Source: Winogradskya consettensis
GTDB taxonomy: Bacteria; Actinomycetota; Actinomycetes; Mycobacteriales; Micromonosporaceae
Reading direction: 5' to 3'
Length of the DNA: 64,000 nt
Assembly (NCBI RefSeq): GCF_018332715.1
Contig: NZ_BOQP01000017.1
Coordinates: 124,001-188,000 of the forward strand
Each line of letters starts with the position of its first letter. Position 1 is the stretch's first letter. Positions 17,265 to 25,630 of the stretch are shown piece by piece. The position numbers and the translations under genes are program-made. The notes below the pieces were generated by a model. That model made no database searches. It worked only from the letters and a program-made list of their open reading frames with translations, and was not told the DNA's origin.

Positions 17265-17927
17265 CTACGACACCTGACGTAACAGCCCGGTCAGCAGAAT
17301 GCGCAACGTCTTGCCGAAGAGATCCGGCTCCGGTGGCGGCGGCGACGTGACGAGCAACGCCGCGTGCAGGGTCGGATGCGCCTCCGGTGTGACGGCGACG
17401 AAGAGCATCTCCGGCGGCACCGGGGCGCCCGTGGAGGCGGCGAACTGCGCCACCACCCCGACGGTCATGCCGATCGCCTCGAGCTTCCTGGTCGTACTGT
17501 CCGGCACGGGTTTCAGAACCACGAGGCACCGCTCGAAGAAATCCATCGTGCGCGGCCCGAACGAGGTCCCCGGCCGGATGGTCTCCGGCAGCCACGGATG
17601 CCGCTGGTAGAGCACGAGCAGCTCCCGCGCGACCGCGATGAAATCCTCGAGCCAATCCCCGGCGGGCGGGTCTCCCCTCGGTAGCTCCCCGATCGCCGCG
17701 TCGACCATCAGGTCGAGGAGGTCCTCCCGGGACCCCAGGTAGCGGTAGAGCGATCCGGCGCTCGTGCCCAGCGCCGAGGCCACCGATCGCATGGTGACGG
17801 CACCCAACCCACCGGAGTCGGCCAGGACCACGGCGGCGGCGGCGATGGACGCGCGGGAGTGCTCGGGCTGCGGCCCGCGCGCACCCCGCTCCGGCCGCGC
17901 CCAGATCGGCTCCCTTGTGCCCGCCAT
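17265..17927 (-). CDS. TetR-family transcriptional regulator
   Basis: 220 residues. The HTH region (about 28-70) reads VTMRSVASALGTSAGSLYRYLGSREDLLDLMVDAA, a standard TetR DNA-binding domain. The C-terminal domain resembles the TetR_C tetracyclin-type ligand domain (ELLVLYQRHPWLPE). It is divergent from an alpha/beta hydrolase gene with only 49 bases between, so it probably regulates that gene; I saw no clear palindrome in the gap. Confidence 0.85.
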   Translation of the reverse strand: MAGTREPIWARPERGARGPQPEHSRASIAAAAVVLADSGGLGAVTMRSVASALGTSAGSLYRYLGSREDLLDLMVDAAIGELPRGDPPAGDWLEDFIAVARELLVLYQRHPWLPETIRPGTSFGPRTMDFFERCLVVLKPVPDSTTRKLEAIGMTVGVVAQFAASTGAPVPPEMLFVAVTPEAHPTLHAALLVTSPPPPEPDLFGKTLRILLTGLLRQVS

Positions 17928-17976
17928 ACGATCAAGCTTAAACTGCAAACACCGTTCGCTATTTATTGGGGGTGGC

Positions 17977-18786
17977 ATGATGCCGACGATCGAAACCGAT
18001 ACCGGCGCCGAGATCACGGTGCATTCGCAGGGCAACGGCCCCGGCCTGGTCCTCCTGCACGGCGGAGGCGTCGGCTTCCGCGAGTACGCCCGCCCGGCCC
18101 GCGCCTTCGCCCAGCACTTCACCGTCCACCTGTACAACCGCCGCGGCCGCCCCGGCGCCGCCCCGATGGACGAGACGTACAGCATCGCCACGGACATCGC
18201 CGACCTGGCCGCCGTCCTGCGCCACACCGGCGCCCGCGACATCTTCGGCCACAGCGGCGGCGGCTTCGTGGCCCTGCGCGCAGCCCTCACCCTCCCCCTG
18301 CGCAAGATCGCCGTCTACGACCCGGCCATCCCCACACCCGGACGCCTGCCCCCAGCACAACTGAACGCCCTCGAAACCGCGGTGACGATCGGCAACTACC
18401 CCCTGGCGATCGCCACGATGTTCCGCATCGCCAACCCGCACGCCGCAGCGTCCAAGATGCCCCTCTCCTGGCACACCCTCATGGCAAAAGCCTTCCTGAG
18501 TACGCCCCTGGGCCACCGCTTCGCCGAAGTGATGCCCACAATCCCCCGCGAACTCAACGAGCTAGCCGCCCACGCAGGCCCCCCATCGGACTACGCACCC
18601 ATCACCGCCGAAGTCCTCCTGGCCGCCGGAACCCGCAGCCCAGCCCACTTCGCCCAGGACTGCCACGCCGTAGCCGCCGAGATCCCCCACGCCCGCTCGA
18701 TCACCATCCCCGGCGGCACCCACAACTCGGCCAACATCGCCCGCAAGCCCTTCATGCAACCCTTCCTGGACTTCCTCAGCACATGA
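17977..18786 (+). CDS. Alpha/beta-fold hydrolase
   Basis: 269 residues. Motifs in order: LVLLHGGG (oxyanion region, about residue 27), the nucleophile elbow GHSGGG with Ser93, and a C-terminal GGTHNSAN histidine. The acid is less certain. Such proteins are esterases, lactonases or related enzymes; the substrate cannot be predicted. A GGGGGTGG ribosome site precedes the ATG at 17977. A small gene overlaps the stop by four bases. Confidence 0.85.
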   Translation: MMPTIETDTGAEITVHSQGNGPGLVLLHGGGVGFREYARPARAFAQHFTVHLYNRRGRPGAAPMDETYSIATDIADLAAVLRHTGARDIFGHSGGGFVALRAALTLPLRKIAVYDPAIPTPGRLPPAQLNALETAVTIGNYPLAIATMFRIANPHAAASKMPLSWHTLMAKAFLSTPLGHRFAEVMPTIPRELNELAAHAGPPSDYAPITAEVLLAAGTRSPAHFAQDCHAVAAEIPHARSITIPGGTHNSANIARKPFMQPFLDFLST

Positions 18787-18914
18787 CGGATCATGTCCGG
18801 ATGCCGGATGAACGCGTCGATGTCACCTTCAGCAGAGATCAGGCCCTGGTGCTCTCCCATTGGCTGGACGAGCACCTCGGCGGAGCCTTCATCACGAGCC
18901 GCGTCCGGGACTAA
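18783..18914 (+). CDS. Small hypothetical protein (43 aa)
   Basis: A 43-residue frame that begins at an ATG overlapping the hydrolase stop (ATGA). The sequence VTFSRDQALVLSHWLDEHL is predicted helical and protein-like, resembling short actinobacterial proteins of unknown function. It converges with the next minus-strand gene and the two stops share four bases (CTAA). It could be a translationally coupled small protein or a remnant. Confidence 0.5.
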   Translation: MTDHVRMPDERVDVTFSRDQALVLSHWLDEHLGGAFITSRVRD

Positions 18915-19348
18915 AACCGGCGCTGCCACCACGGATCTTCGACGGGCGTTTGCGGATCGTGGTGGGTGCGCTGCAGCAGGACCTCGTCGAGGCGGTCGAC
19001 GAGGGTTCGGAGTTCTCGTGCGGCGTGGGCGGGCAACGTCGCGATCGCCTCGGAAAGGCAATTGCGTGCCTGGTCCACACCGCAGCAGACGCAGGTGTGC
19101 TCCGCTTCCCACGGGCGCAGCCGACGCCGGCTGCCGTGCACGTGCCAGCTCCACACCCCGACGGCAGCGGCGACCACGCCCGGCAACCACCGCCGCCCCT
19201 CCACGGCACGGACGGCGGCGTTGGCGCGACCCGACAACCCGGGAACGTCGCGGTAAGCTATCCACGGGCCGTCCCCGCCGGGCAACCGCCGTCGTAGTGA
19301 TCCAGGTCGGCTACGCGGCACGACCCCTTCTACGCAAGAACATGCCAC
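18911..19348 (-). CDS. Hypothetical protein with Cys-x-x-Cys motif
   Basis: About 145 residues. A hydrophobic stretch (LPGVVAAAVGVWSWHV, about residues 55-70) is followed by TCVCCGVDQARNCLSEAI and a helical tail ending PWWQRRF. The Cys cluster could bind a metal or form disulfides. No family was recognised. It starts right after the isomerase-like gene (3 bases past its stop), so it may be the last gene of that operon; the start is uncertain and a GTG at 19321 is an alternative. Confidence 0.5.
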   Translation of the reverse strand: MACSCVEGVVPRSRPGSLRRRLPGGDGPWIAYRDVPGLSGRANAAVRAVEGRRWLPGVVAAAVGVWSWHVHGSRRRLRPWEAEHTCVCCGVDQARNCLSEAIATLPAHAARELRTLVDRLDEVLLQRTHHDPQTPVEDPWWQRRF

Positions 19349-19351
19349 CGA

Positions 19352-20155
19352 TCATTCCACAAACCGCCGATAGCCCTCGATGGTGTCCGCGAGGATCTCC
19401 AAGCCAGGCCGGGCCCAGACTTCCTCGTTGAAGACCTCGACCTCGATCGGCCCGGTGAAGCCGGTGGCGTCCACCGCCTCCCGGAAGCGGCGCAGCTCGA
19501 TGCACCCCCTTCCCGGCAGACCGCGGCCGAGCAGCACCCCGGCCGGCAGCGGCGTGATCCAATCCGCGACCTGGAAGCAGGCGATCCGCCCGGCGGCCCC
19601 CGCCCGCGCGATCTGCGACCACACCGTGTCGTCCCACCACAGGTGATAGGTGTCCACCGCGACCCCGACAGCCGCCGCCGGATAGGGCTCGGCGAGGTCG
19701 AGTGCCTGGCCGAGTGTCGACACCACGCACCGGTCCGAGCAGAACATCGGATGCAACGGCTCGATGGCGAGCTGCACGCCGGCGTCGAGCGCATACGGAA
19801 CCAGCGTCCCGAGCGATTCGCCGATGTGCGCGCGGGCCGCATCGACGTCGCGGCTCCCCGAAGGCAGCCCGCCCGACACGAGCACCAGAACCGGCGCTCC
19901 CAGCGTAGCCGCTTCCTCGATGGCGGTGACGTTGGACGAGAGCCAGTCCGGGCGGTCGAAGAAGCCGCCCCGGCACAGCGTCGTCACCGACAGCCCCGAC
20001 GAACGCATGAGCTCGGCGGTCGCGGAGACCCCGAACTCCTGCACCTCCTCACGCCACAGCCCGACCTGGGTCACCCCCGCGGCGACGCATCCCGCGGCCA
20101 GCTCGGGCAGCGGCCACCCTCGCGTGGTCGCCTGGTTGAGCGAGAACCGTTTCAC
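19352..20155 (-). CDS. Sugar phosphate isomerase/epimerase-like TIM-barrel protein
   Basis: 267 residues of the AP-endonuclease-2/xylose isomerase-like TIM-barrel type. Metal-ligand candidates appear as LAIEPLHPM, AVDTYHLWWDD and IEVEVFNEEVW, consistent with a divalent-metal site at the barrel mouth. It probably isomerises or epimerises a keto-sugar produced by the upstream oxidoreductase. The GTG start overlaps the DUF993 gene stop (GTGA). Confidence 0.85.
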   Translation of the reverse strand: MKRFSLNQATTRGWPLPELAAGCVAAGVTQVGLWREEVQEFGVSATAELMRSSGLSVTTLCRGGFFDRPDWLSSNVTAIEEAATLGAPVLVLVSGGLPSGSRDVDAARAHIGESLGTLVPYALDAGVQLAIEPLHPMFCSDRCVVSTLGQALDLAEPYPAAAVGVAVDTYHLWWDDTVWSQIARAGAAGRIACFQVADWITPLPAGVLLGRGLPGRGCIELRRFREAVDATGFTGPIEVEVFNEEVWARPGLEILADTIEGYRRFVE

Positions 20156-21297
20156 TGCGCCACCCCCACGGTGATCGCCCACGCCCGCAGCCGCGCCGAG
20201 GCAAGCGGAACATCAGGCAACAGCCCGGCCTCGTCCGCCAGCCGTGCCAGTGCGGCGAGATGCAGCGGTGACCGCCCGCTCTGCGCCCCCGCGACCATCG
20301 TGAAGTGGTCCTGATGCCCGGAAAGCCAAGCCAGGAAAGCGATCCCGGTCTTGTAGAACCAGGTCGGTGCCGCGAACAGGTGACGCGCCAACCTCACGGT
20401 CGGATCCAGAATCTGCGTGTACGCCGTGAGCGCACCCGAATCCAAAGCGCGCAACGCCGCCGCAGCCGGTGGGGCGATGGCCGCCAGCACACCGAGCAGG
20501 GCGTCGGAGTGGCCCTGGTCGTCGCCCCGGATCAGAGCCGGATAGTTGAAGTCGTCCCCGGTGTAGAGGCGCACCCCGGCAGGCAGCTTGCGCCGCAGGG
20601 CGACCTCGAACGCCTCGTCGAGCAGGGACAGCTTGATCCCGCCGACCCGGCCGGGGTGCGCGGCGATCAGGTCGAGGACGGTGTCCGCCGCGTGGGACGG
20701 GTCGGTGCCGCCCCAGTAGCCGGCGAGCAGCGGGTCGAACGCCGGGCCGAGCCAGTGCAGGATCACCGGGGTGCTCGTCTCCTGCAGGAGCCGGCCGTAG
20801 ACGTCCAGGTACGTTCCGGCCGACGTCGCGGTGGCGGCCAGGTGGCGGCTGCACATGAGCACCGGGACGGCGCCGGCCTCCTGCACGTCGAGGAGCTGCT
20901 CGGCGTACGCCTTGTGGATCTCGTCCGTGGTGGCCGGGCCCGGGGGGAGCTGATCCGTGGCGACGCCCGCGCAGATCGCGCCGCCCACCGCGCGGGCCTC
21001 GCGCGCCGAGCGGTGGATGAGTTCGCGGGCGGTCGGGTAGTCCAGGCCCATGCCGCGCTGGGCGGTGTCCATCGCCTCGGCCACGCCGAAGCCGTACGAC
21101 CAGAGGTGCCGGCGGAACGCCAGGGTCGCGTCCCAGTCCGGGGCCGCGGGGGCGCCGGGGACGTTCTCGGCATGCGGGTCCGCGACTACGTGCGCTGCGG
21201 CGTACGCAATCCTGGTGGTGAACTGTTCTCCTGGTTCTGCCCATTGCGCGCCCGCACCGGAGAGGGTGAGCGGGCCGTCGGGCAGCTGGACGGTCAT
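20152..21297 (-). CDS. DUF993 family protein (dihydrodipicolinate synthase-like)
   Basis: 381 residues. The overall pattern (AGVATDQLPPG, PVLMCSRHLAATATS, ILHWLGPAFDPLLAGYWG, GGIKLSLLDEAFE) matches DUF993, a TIM-barrel group distantly related to the dihydrodipicolinate synthase/aldolase superfamily. The GIKLS lysine could be the Schiff-base residue, but that is inference. In this operon an aldolase- or lyase-like step on an oxidised sugar would fit. ATGA overlap with the oxidoreductase gene. Confidence 0.82.
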   Translation of the reverse strand: MTVQLPDGPLTLSGAGAQWAEPGEQFTTRIAYAAAHVVADPHAENVPGAPAAPDWDATLAFRRHLWSYGFGVAEAMDTAQRGMGLDYPTARELIHRSAREARAVGGAICAGVATDQLPPGPATTDEIHKAYAEQLLDVQEAGAVPVLMCSRHLAATATSAGTYLDVYGRLLQETSTPVILHWLGPAFDPLLAGYWGGTDPSHAADTVLDLIAAHPGRVGGIKLSLLDEAFEVALRRKLPAGVRLYTGDDFNYPALIRGDDQGHSDALLGVLAAIAPPAAAALRALDSGALTAYTQILDPTVRLARHLFAAPTWFYKTGIAFLAWLSGHQDHFTMVAGAQSGRSPLHLAALARLADEAGLLPDVPLASARLRAWAITVGVAQ

Positions 21298-22448
21298 CGG
21301 TCGAGCTCCGTCATCTCCACGCGGCGGCCCTCGCGGGCGGACTGCAGACCCAGCTCGGCCATCTGCACGCCACGAGCACCGGCCCAGAGATCCCACGTGT
21401 ACGGCGCGTCCTCCGCGACGTGACGCAGGAACATCTCCCATTGCGCCTTGAAACCGTTGTCGTACTCCTCGTTGTCCGGGACCTCCTGCCACTGCTCGCG
21501 GAACGAGTGGCTCACGGGCAGGTCGGGGTTCCAGACCGGTTTCGGGGTGGCGGCGCGCGGCTGGATCCGGCAGCCGCGCAGACCCGCGACCGCGCTGCCG
21601 TGCGTGCCGTCGACCTGGAATTCCACCAGCTCGTCGCGGTTGACGCGGACCGCCCACGAGGAGTTGATCTGGGCGACGACGCCACCCTCCAGTTCGAAGA
21701 TGGCGTACGCGGCGTCGTCGGCGGTCGCCTCGTACGGCTCGCCCTGCTCGTCCCAGCGGCGCGGGATGTGGGTGGTCACGTGGGCCGTCACGGCGGTGAC
21801 CGGGGCGAAGATCTGTTCGAGGACGTAGTGCCAGTGCGGGAACATGTCGACGACGATCCCGCCGCCGTCCGCCGCCCGGTAGTTCCAGCTGGGGCGTTGC
21901 GCGGACTGCCAGTCACCCTCGAAGACCCAGTAGCCGAACTCACCGCGTACGGAGAGAATCTGCCCGAAGAAGCCGCCGTCCACCAGGCGCTTCAATTTCC
22001 GCAGCCCCGGCAGGAACAGTTTGTCCTGCACGACGCCGTGGCGAAGCCCGGCGGCATCCGCGGCACGCGCGAGCTCGATCGCCCCGTGCAGCGTCGTGGC
22101 CAGCGGTTTCTCGGTGTAGATGTGCTTGCCGGCCTCGATCGCGAGCCCGATCGCCTTCTCCCGCTCGCTGGTCACCTGCGCATCGAAGTAGATGCTGACG
22201 TCCGGGCGGGCCAGGGCGGCGCCGAGGTCGGTGGTCCACTCGGTGAGGCCGTGGCGCTCGGCGACGTCGCGCAGCTTGGCTTCGCTGCGGCCGACGAGCA
22301 CCGGCTCGGGCCAGAGGTAGGTGCCGTCCTTGAGCGCCACGCCGCCGGCCTCGCGGATCGCGAGCAGGGAACGGACCAGATGCTGGCGATACCCCATCCG
22401 GCCGGTGACACCGTTCAGCACGATCCCGACAGGTATCCGAGCAGTCAT
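21294..22448 (-). CDS. Gfo/Idh/MocA-family oxidoreductase
   Basis: 384 residues. The N-terminus has a Rossmann-type NAD(P) site (VGIVLNGVTGRMGYRQH), followed by the family motif YTEKPLA (about residues 113-119) with the conserved Lys, and a later DMFPHWHYVLE segment carrying the catalytic-type histidines. These enzymes oxidise sugars, inositols or glycosides. It is the first gene of a three- or four-gene operon controlled by the divergent LacI-type protein, with two operator-like sequences upstream. Confidence 0.88.
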   Translation of the reverse strand: MTARIPVGIVLNGVTGRMGYRQHLVRSLLAIREAGGVALKDGTYLWPEPVLVGRSEAKLRDVAERHGLTEWTTDLGAALARPDVSIYFDAQVTSEREKAIGLAIEAGKHIYTEKPLATTLHGAIELARAADAAGLRHGVVQDKLFLPGLRKLKRLVDGGFFGQILSVRGEFGYWVFEGDWQSAQRPSWNYRAADGGGIVVDMFPHWHYVLEQIFAPVTAVTAHVTTHIPRRWDEQGEPYEATADDAAYAIFELEGGVVAQINSSWAVRVNRDELVEFQVDGTHGSAVAGLRGCRIQPRAATPKPVWNPDLPVSHSFREQWQEVPDNEEYDNGFKAQWEMFLRHVAEDAPYTWDLWAGARGVQMAELGLQSAREGRRVEMTELDR

Positions 22449-22463
22449 TGAGTCGTCCCCTTA

Positions 22464-22477
22464 GGTAAGCGCTTTCC
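22464..22477. promoter_or_regulatory. LacI-type operator half-palindrome 1
   Basis: GGTAAGCGCTTTCC is a near palindrome around AAGCGCTT, 16 bases upstream of the oxidoreductase start. It is one of two similar boxes whose centres are 30 bp apart, about three helical turns. Confidence 0.75.
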
Positions 22478-22493
22478 TGGCAGGCTACCGACA

Positions 22494-22507
22494 GGTAAGC
22501 GCTAACC
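22494..22507. promoter_or_regulatory. LacI-type operator half-palindrome 2
   Basis: GGTAAGCGCTAACC, near palindromic, lies 13 bases upstream of the possible -10 element of the divergent LacI gene. Binding here could repress both directions. Confidence 0.75.
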
Positions 22508-22520
22508 TCAAGGGGTCCGA

Positions 22521-22526
22521 TAGTCT
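22521..22526 (+). promoter_or_regulatory. Possible leaderless -10 element of the LacI gene
   Basis: TAGTCT fits the TANNNT -10 pattern and lies 6 bases before the GTG at 22533, which would give a leaderless message starting MATLADVARRAGVS. Confidence 0.4.
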
Positions 22527-23546
22527 GTGCTGGTGGCGACTCTGGCGGACGTCGCGCGGCGGGCGGGCGTCTCCACCGCCACCGTCTCGCGCATCATCAA
22601 CAACAGCCCGAAGCCCGTGGCCGACGCGCTCCGCGAGCGGGTCCTCGCCGCGGTCGCCGAGCTCGACTACGTCCCCAACGCCAACGCCCAGCAACTCGCC
22701 CGCGCGGACCGCTCCGCGGTAGGCGTCATCGTCCACGACGTCTCCGACCCCTACTTCGCCGAAATCACCCGCGGCCTGCAACGCGTCGCCACGGAAAACG
22801 GCCGCCTGGTCATCATCTGCAACAGCTACCGCGACCCCGAGCGAGAGCTCGCCTATGTGGACCTCCTGCACGCCCACCGCACGGCCGCGGTCGTCCTGAC
22901 CGGCTCGGGCTACATCGACCCGGCCACCACCGCCCGCCTGGACCACAAGCTGCGCTTGTTCGAAGCCACCGGCGGCCGCGTCGCGGTCATAGGCCGCCAC
23001 GAACACGCCGGGGACGCGATCGTCCCGGAGAACGAGCACGGCGGCTGGCTGGCCGGCGACGCCCTCTACCGCCTCGGCCACACGGCAATCGGCGTCATCG
23101 CCGGCCCGGCCCACCTCACCACCACCGCCGACCGCCTCACCGGCCTCCACCGCGCCGCCCACGATCACGGCCAAACCCTGACCACCGACCAGATCGAATA
23201 CGCAGGCTTCGACCGCAACGGAGGCTATGCGGCGGCGGCGCTTCTGCTCGACCGCAACCCAGGCCTGACGGCCATCGCCGCCCTCAACGACTCCATGGCC
23301 GTGGGCGCCCTGGCCCTCCTCCGCGAACGAGGCCTCGAGGTGCCGTCCCAGATCAGCCTGATCGGCTTCGACGACATGCCGATCTCCGTCGACGTCACCC
23401 CACCCCTGAGCACGGTCCGCCTCCCCCTGGAGGAAATCGGCGCCCGCGCCATGTCCCTGGCTCTGCGCGAAGAAGGCGGCGACCCCCAGGTCGAACACGT
23501 CGCCGCCCACCTCGTCCTCCGCGGAAGCACCGCTCCGCTGCAATAG
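22527..23546 (+). CDS. LacI-family transcriptional regulator
   Basis: 339 residues. The HTH is TLADVARRAGVSTATVSRIIN, followed by the hinge YVPNANAQQLARADRS and a sugar-binding type domain. The GTG at 22527 is preceded by AAGGGG at 11 bases; the GTG at 22533 fits a leaderless start and the usual LacI N-terminus. It is divergent from the oxidoreductase operon and separated by two LacI-type boxes, so it should repress that operon and itself. Confidence 0.9.
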   Translation: MLVATLADVARRAGVSTATVSRIINNSPKPVADALRERVLAAVAELDYVPNANAQQLARADRSAVGVIVHDVSDPYFAEITRGLQRVATENGRLVIICNSYRDPERELAYVDLLHAHRTAAVVLTGSGYIDPATTARLDHKLRLFEATGGRVAVIGRHEHAGDAIVPENEHGGWLAGDALYRLGHTAIGVIAGPAHLTTTADRLTGLHRAAHDHGQTLTTDQIEYAGFDRNGGYAAAALLLDRNPGLTAIAALNDSMAVGALALLRERGLEVPSQISLIGFDDMPISVDVTPPLSTVRLPLEEIGARAMSLALREEGGDPQVEHVAAHLVLRGSTAPLQ

Positions 23547-23621
23547 CAACCCGCCAAGACCACAGCCGGCTATCTCCACGGCCAGGGCGAAAGCTTCGCA
23601 ACGCGCGGACGGGTGTGCTGC

Positions 23622-24523
23622 TCAGCCTGCCTGGATGGTCGCACCCAGCGAGGCGAGAGCGTCCGTGGAATTCACCGCGAACAAGCGGGCATAGCAGCCC
23701 TCGACAGTCGGCACATAGGCCGGGTTGCCCTTGCATTTGCAGGTCATCATCGACTGGTCGCCACCGGCGATGAAGCCCTTGACGGTCGCTCGACGAATTG
23801 CGGGCGCCGCGCCCACGTAGGTGAAGGCCGGTGCGCCGGAATCGCCGGTATGCGCGATGCCGACCTGGACACCGCCGGAGCTCGCCTGACGTGCGTCTTG
23901 TTGCGCTTGCTCACGGTGCCGAGCACCTTGTTGTTGCCGTGCGACTTCCAGGTGCCGATGCCGCAGTGCCATGCCGTTGTCATCCCACTCACCCCGCCGA
24001 CCTTGACGCTGACTCCGCCGGAACAGGCCGACGTGCCGTTCTTGACCAAGTTCGCCCCCCAGAACGGTGACGCGTCCTTGTCCCGCTGAGTGGGCACGAC
24101 GTCCGCGCTGCCGATGACCTGGAAGGGCACAGGCGACACGATCGGAGGAAGATCTCCTGGGTCAGCCGCCGGACCCTCAGCAAACCCGGGGCCGATGACC
24201 TTGGACGCCGTCTCGATCTCGAGGCCGTCGTACATTGCGTTCGGCCCGACGGAGGCGACCGTGTCCGGGTTGGCGTCGGCTACCTGCTTGGCCATCGTGA
24301 GCAGCTCTGCGGCCGAGTACTTGACGTCCAGCATGCTGACGGGAACCGGCTGCTCAGCGACCAGTTGGGCCACCTCGGCCGGCGGAGCACCCTTCCACGG
24401 AAGGACGATGGAGTCGCCGGTCGACGACAGGGACACGCCCCCTGCCCCCTCGACGGGATGCTCAAACAGGGCAGCCGACAGCCCTGCCGGAGAAGGTGAA
24501 TAAAAATGACCGGGCACAGTCAC
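23622..24523 (-). pseudogene. Broken S1-family (trypsin-like) serine protease gene
   Basis: Two adjoining minus-strand frames encode consecutive parts of one S1 protease. The upstream frame holds a prodomain-like region and TTAWHCG, the catalytic His motif. The downstream frame holds HTGDSGAP, the catalytic Ser motif, and continues to residue TIQAG at 23622. The frames join near 23889-23893, where one extra base would restore the reading frame. No signal peptide is visible and the 5' end runs into an oppositely oriented gene, so the N-terminus also appears lost. A sequencing error could explain the frame break but not the missing export signal. The start coordinate is approximate. Confidence 0.75.
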
Positions 24524-24814
24524 AAGGGAAAAGGCACAAAGGCAGAGCGCAGGATACGGCGGCAAAAATGGGAGTTGCTGCGCGAGGAGGTACTCGACAG
24601 CCATTGGGAATCCCGGGATCGCGGGTCCACGACCGTCATCTCCGCGAACCTCGACGAGGACAGTGACACGCTGGACGTACGACTGAGCCAGGACGACCAG
24701 GAGTTCGAGGAGTGGCTGGTCGCGAACATGGGCGGGCGCATCCGGGTGCTACCGGATCCCGACGTCATCGACGCGATAGCACCGGCCGCGCTGCCGCCAC
24801 ACCTACGCGATTGA
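24506..24814 (+). CDS. Hypothetical 102-aa protein
   Basis: A basic N-terminus (GHSHKGKGTKAERRIRRQKW) is followed by an acidic alpha/beta part ending in LPPHLRD. A good ribosome site (GGAGAAGG) lies about 9 bases before the ATG. No family was recognised. It overlaps the 5' end of the broken protease gene on the other strand, suggesting that this gene or a rearrangement removed the protease start. Confidence 0.6.
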   Translation: MTGHSHKGKGTKAERRIRRQKWELLREEVLDSHWESRDRGSTTVISANLDEDSDTLDVRLSQDDQEFEEWLVANMGGRIRVLPDPDVIDAIAPAALPPHLRD

Positions 24815-25158
24815 CTATTCCGGCAGTACAACCCGGAAATAGTAAATAGTTCATTTTTCCCCGTTGGTCAGATCGCGGCATTCAATAGGAGAGCCAGCTG
24901 CCGCCGAATCTGATGATCAAACCAATGTGGACCACACGTCCCGTCAATACCTCGACCACGCCGAGCGGGCACCGCACCCGATTTGCTGGGTAAGCCCTGA
25001 TTGGCATGACGGCGTGGGCAACCAACCTCGCCGCCGTCGGCACCCCCGTCGAAAAGCACCCGGCCGATCCATGCAGACACCGCCGCGGGACCCGCAAGGC
25101 CCGCAACGAGGACGAGACAGGGCTGGTTTAAGAACGTTCGTTCCTATACCGTTGGGGC
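24815..25158. other. Intergenic region of lower GC content
   Basis: 344 bases with no convincing gene. The first 80 bases are AT-rich for this genome (runs of AAATAGTAAATAG and TTTTT). The right end carries the palindrome of the following TetR gene. Confidence 0.5.
25132..25139. promoter_or_regulatory. GAACGTTC palindrome upstream of TetR gene
   Basis: The palindrome GAACGTTC sits 19 bases before the TetR start inside a longer imperfect repeat (AAGAACGTTCGTTCCT). It is the likely operator; a second copy lies 40 bp downstream inside the gene. Confidence 0.6.
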
Positions 25159-25611
25159 ATGGGACGGCCACGAACGTTCGATGAGGGGCAGGCGGTTGCC
25201 GCTGCCGCGGAGTTGTTTGCCGGGCGCAGTTTCGACGGCACCTCAGTGGACGACCTCGTCACCTGCACCGGGGTGCATCGCGGCAGCCTCTACAAGACGT
25301 TCGGCAGTAAGCGGGGGCTCTACCTGTCGGCCCTGCGGCACCACATCGACGGCGATGTCACCCGGGTGGCCGGTGAGATCAGCGCGGCACCACCCGGCCA
25401 GGCAGTCGAGCGTGCCCTGGCCGGCGGCGCGGGTCTCGGGTTCCTGCTGCTGGCCGCGACCGAGCGGGCCGCTGCGGACGATGAGGTCGCCGCCGAGGTC
25501 AGCCGGGCGCTCGACGTGCTCGACCAGGCGTTTCAGAAAGACGAACAGGCCACCGCGCTCGCCCTGGGCCTGTTGATCCGGTCCCGGGCAGACCGACCGC
25601 TCACCCCTTGA
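25159..25611 (+). CDS. TetR-family transcriptional regulator
   Basis: 150 residues, short for the family (usual 180-220). The N-terminal HTH is clear: GRPRTFDEGQAVAAAAELF, then TSVDDLVTCTGVHRGSLYKTFGSK. The ligand-binding domain is shortened. The opening GRPRxFD resembles regulators of the AcrR/YcdC type that sense small reactive compounds. It is followed after 19 bases by a small PH-like gene. Two GAACGTTC palindromes, one upstream and one in its fifth to seventh codons, suggest autoregulation. Confidence 0.85.
   Translation: MGRPRTFDEGQAVAAAAELFAGRSFDGTSVDDLVTCTGVHRGSLYKTFGSKRGLYLSALRHHIDGDVTRVAGEISAAPPGQAVERALAGGAGLGFLLLAATERAAADDEVAAEVSRALDVLDQAFQKDEQATALALGLLIRSRADRPLTP
25172..25179. 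promoter_or_regulatory. GAACGTTC palindrome inside the TetR coding start
   Basis: A second exact copy of the palindrome, in the context CGAACGTTCG at 25171-25180, exactly 40 bp from the first. Binding would block elongation or cooperate with the upstream site. It also overlaps codons for the conserved RTF residues, so coding constraint is an alternative reason. Confidence 0.45.
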
Positions 25612-25630
25612 GAAGCTTGAGGAGACCGAC

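Noticed and set aside
19311..19976. Antisense 221-aa frame overlapping the isomerase
   Set aside because: Same-strand alternative frame of the sugar isomerase-like gene; no recognisable domain.
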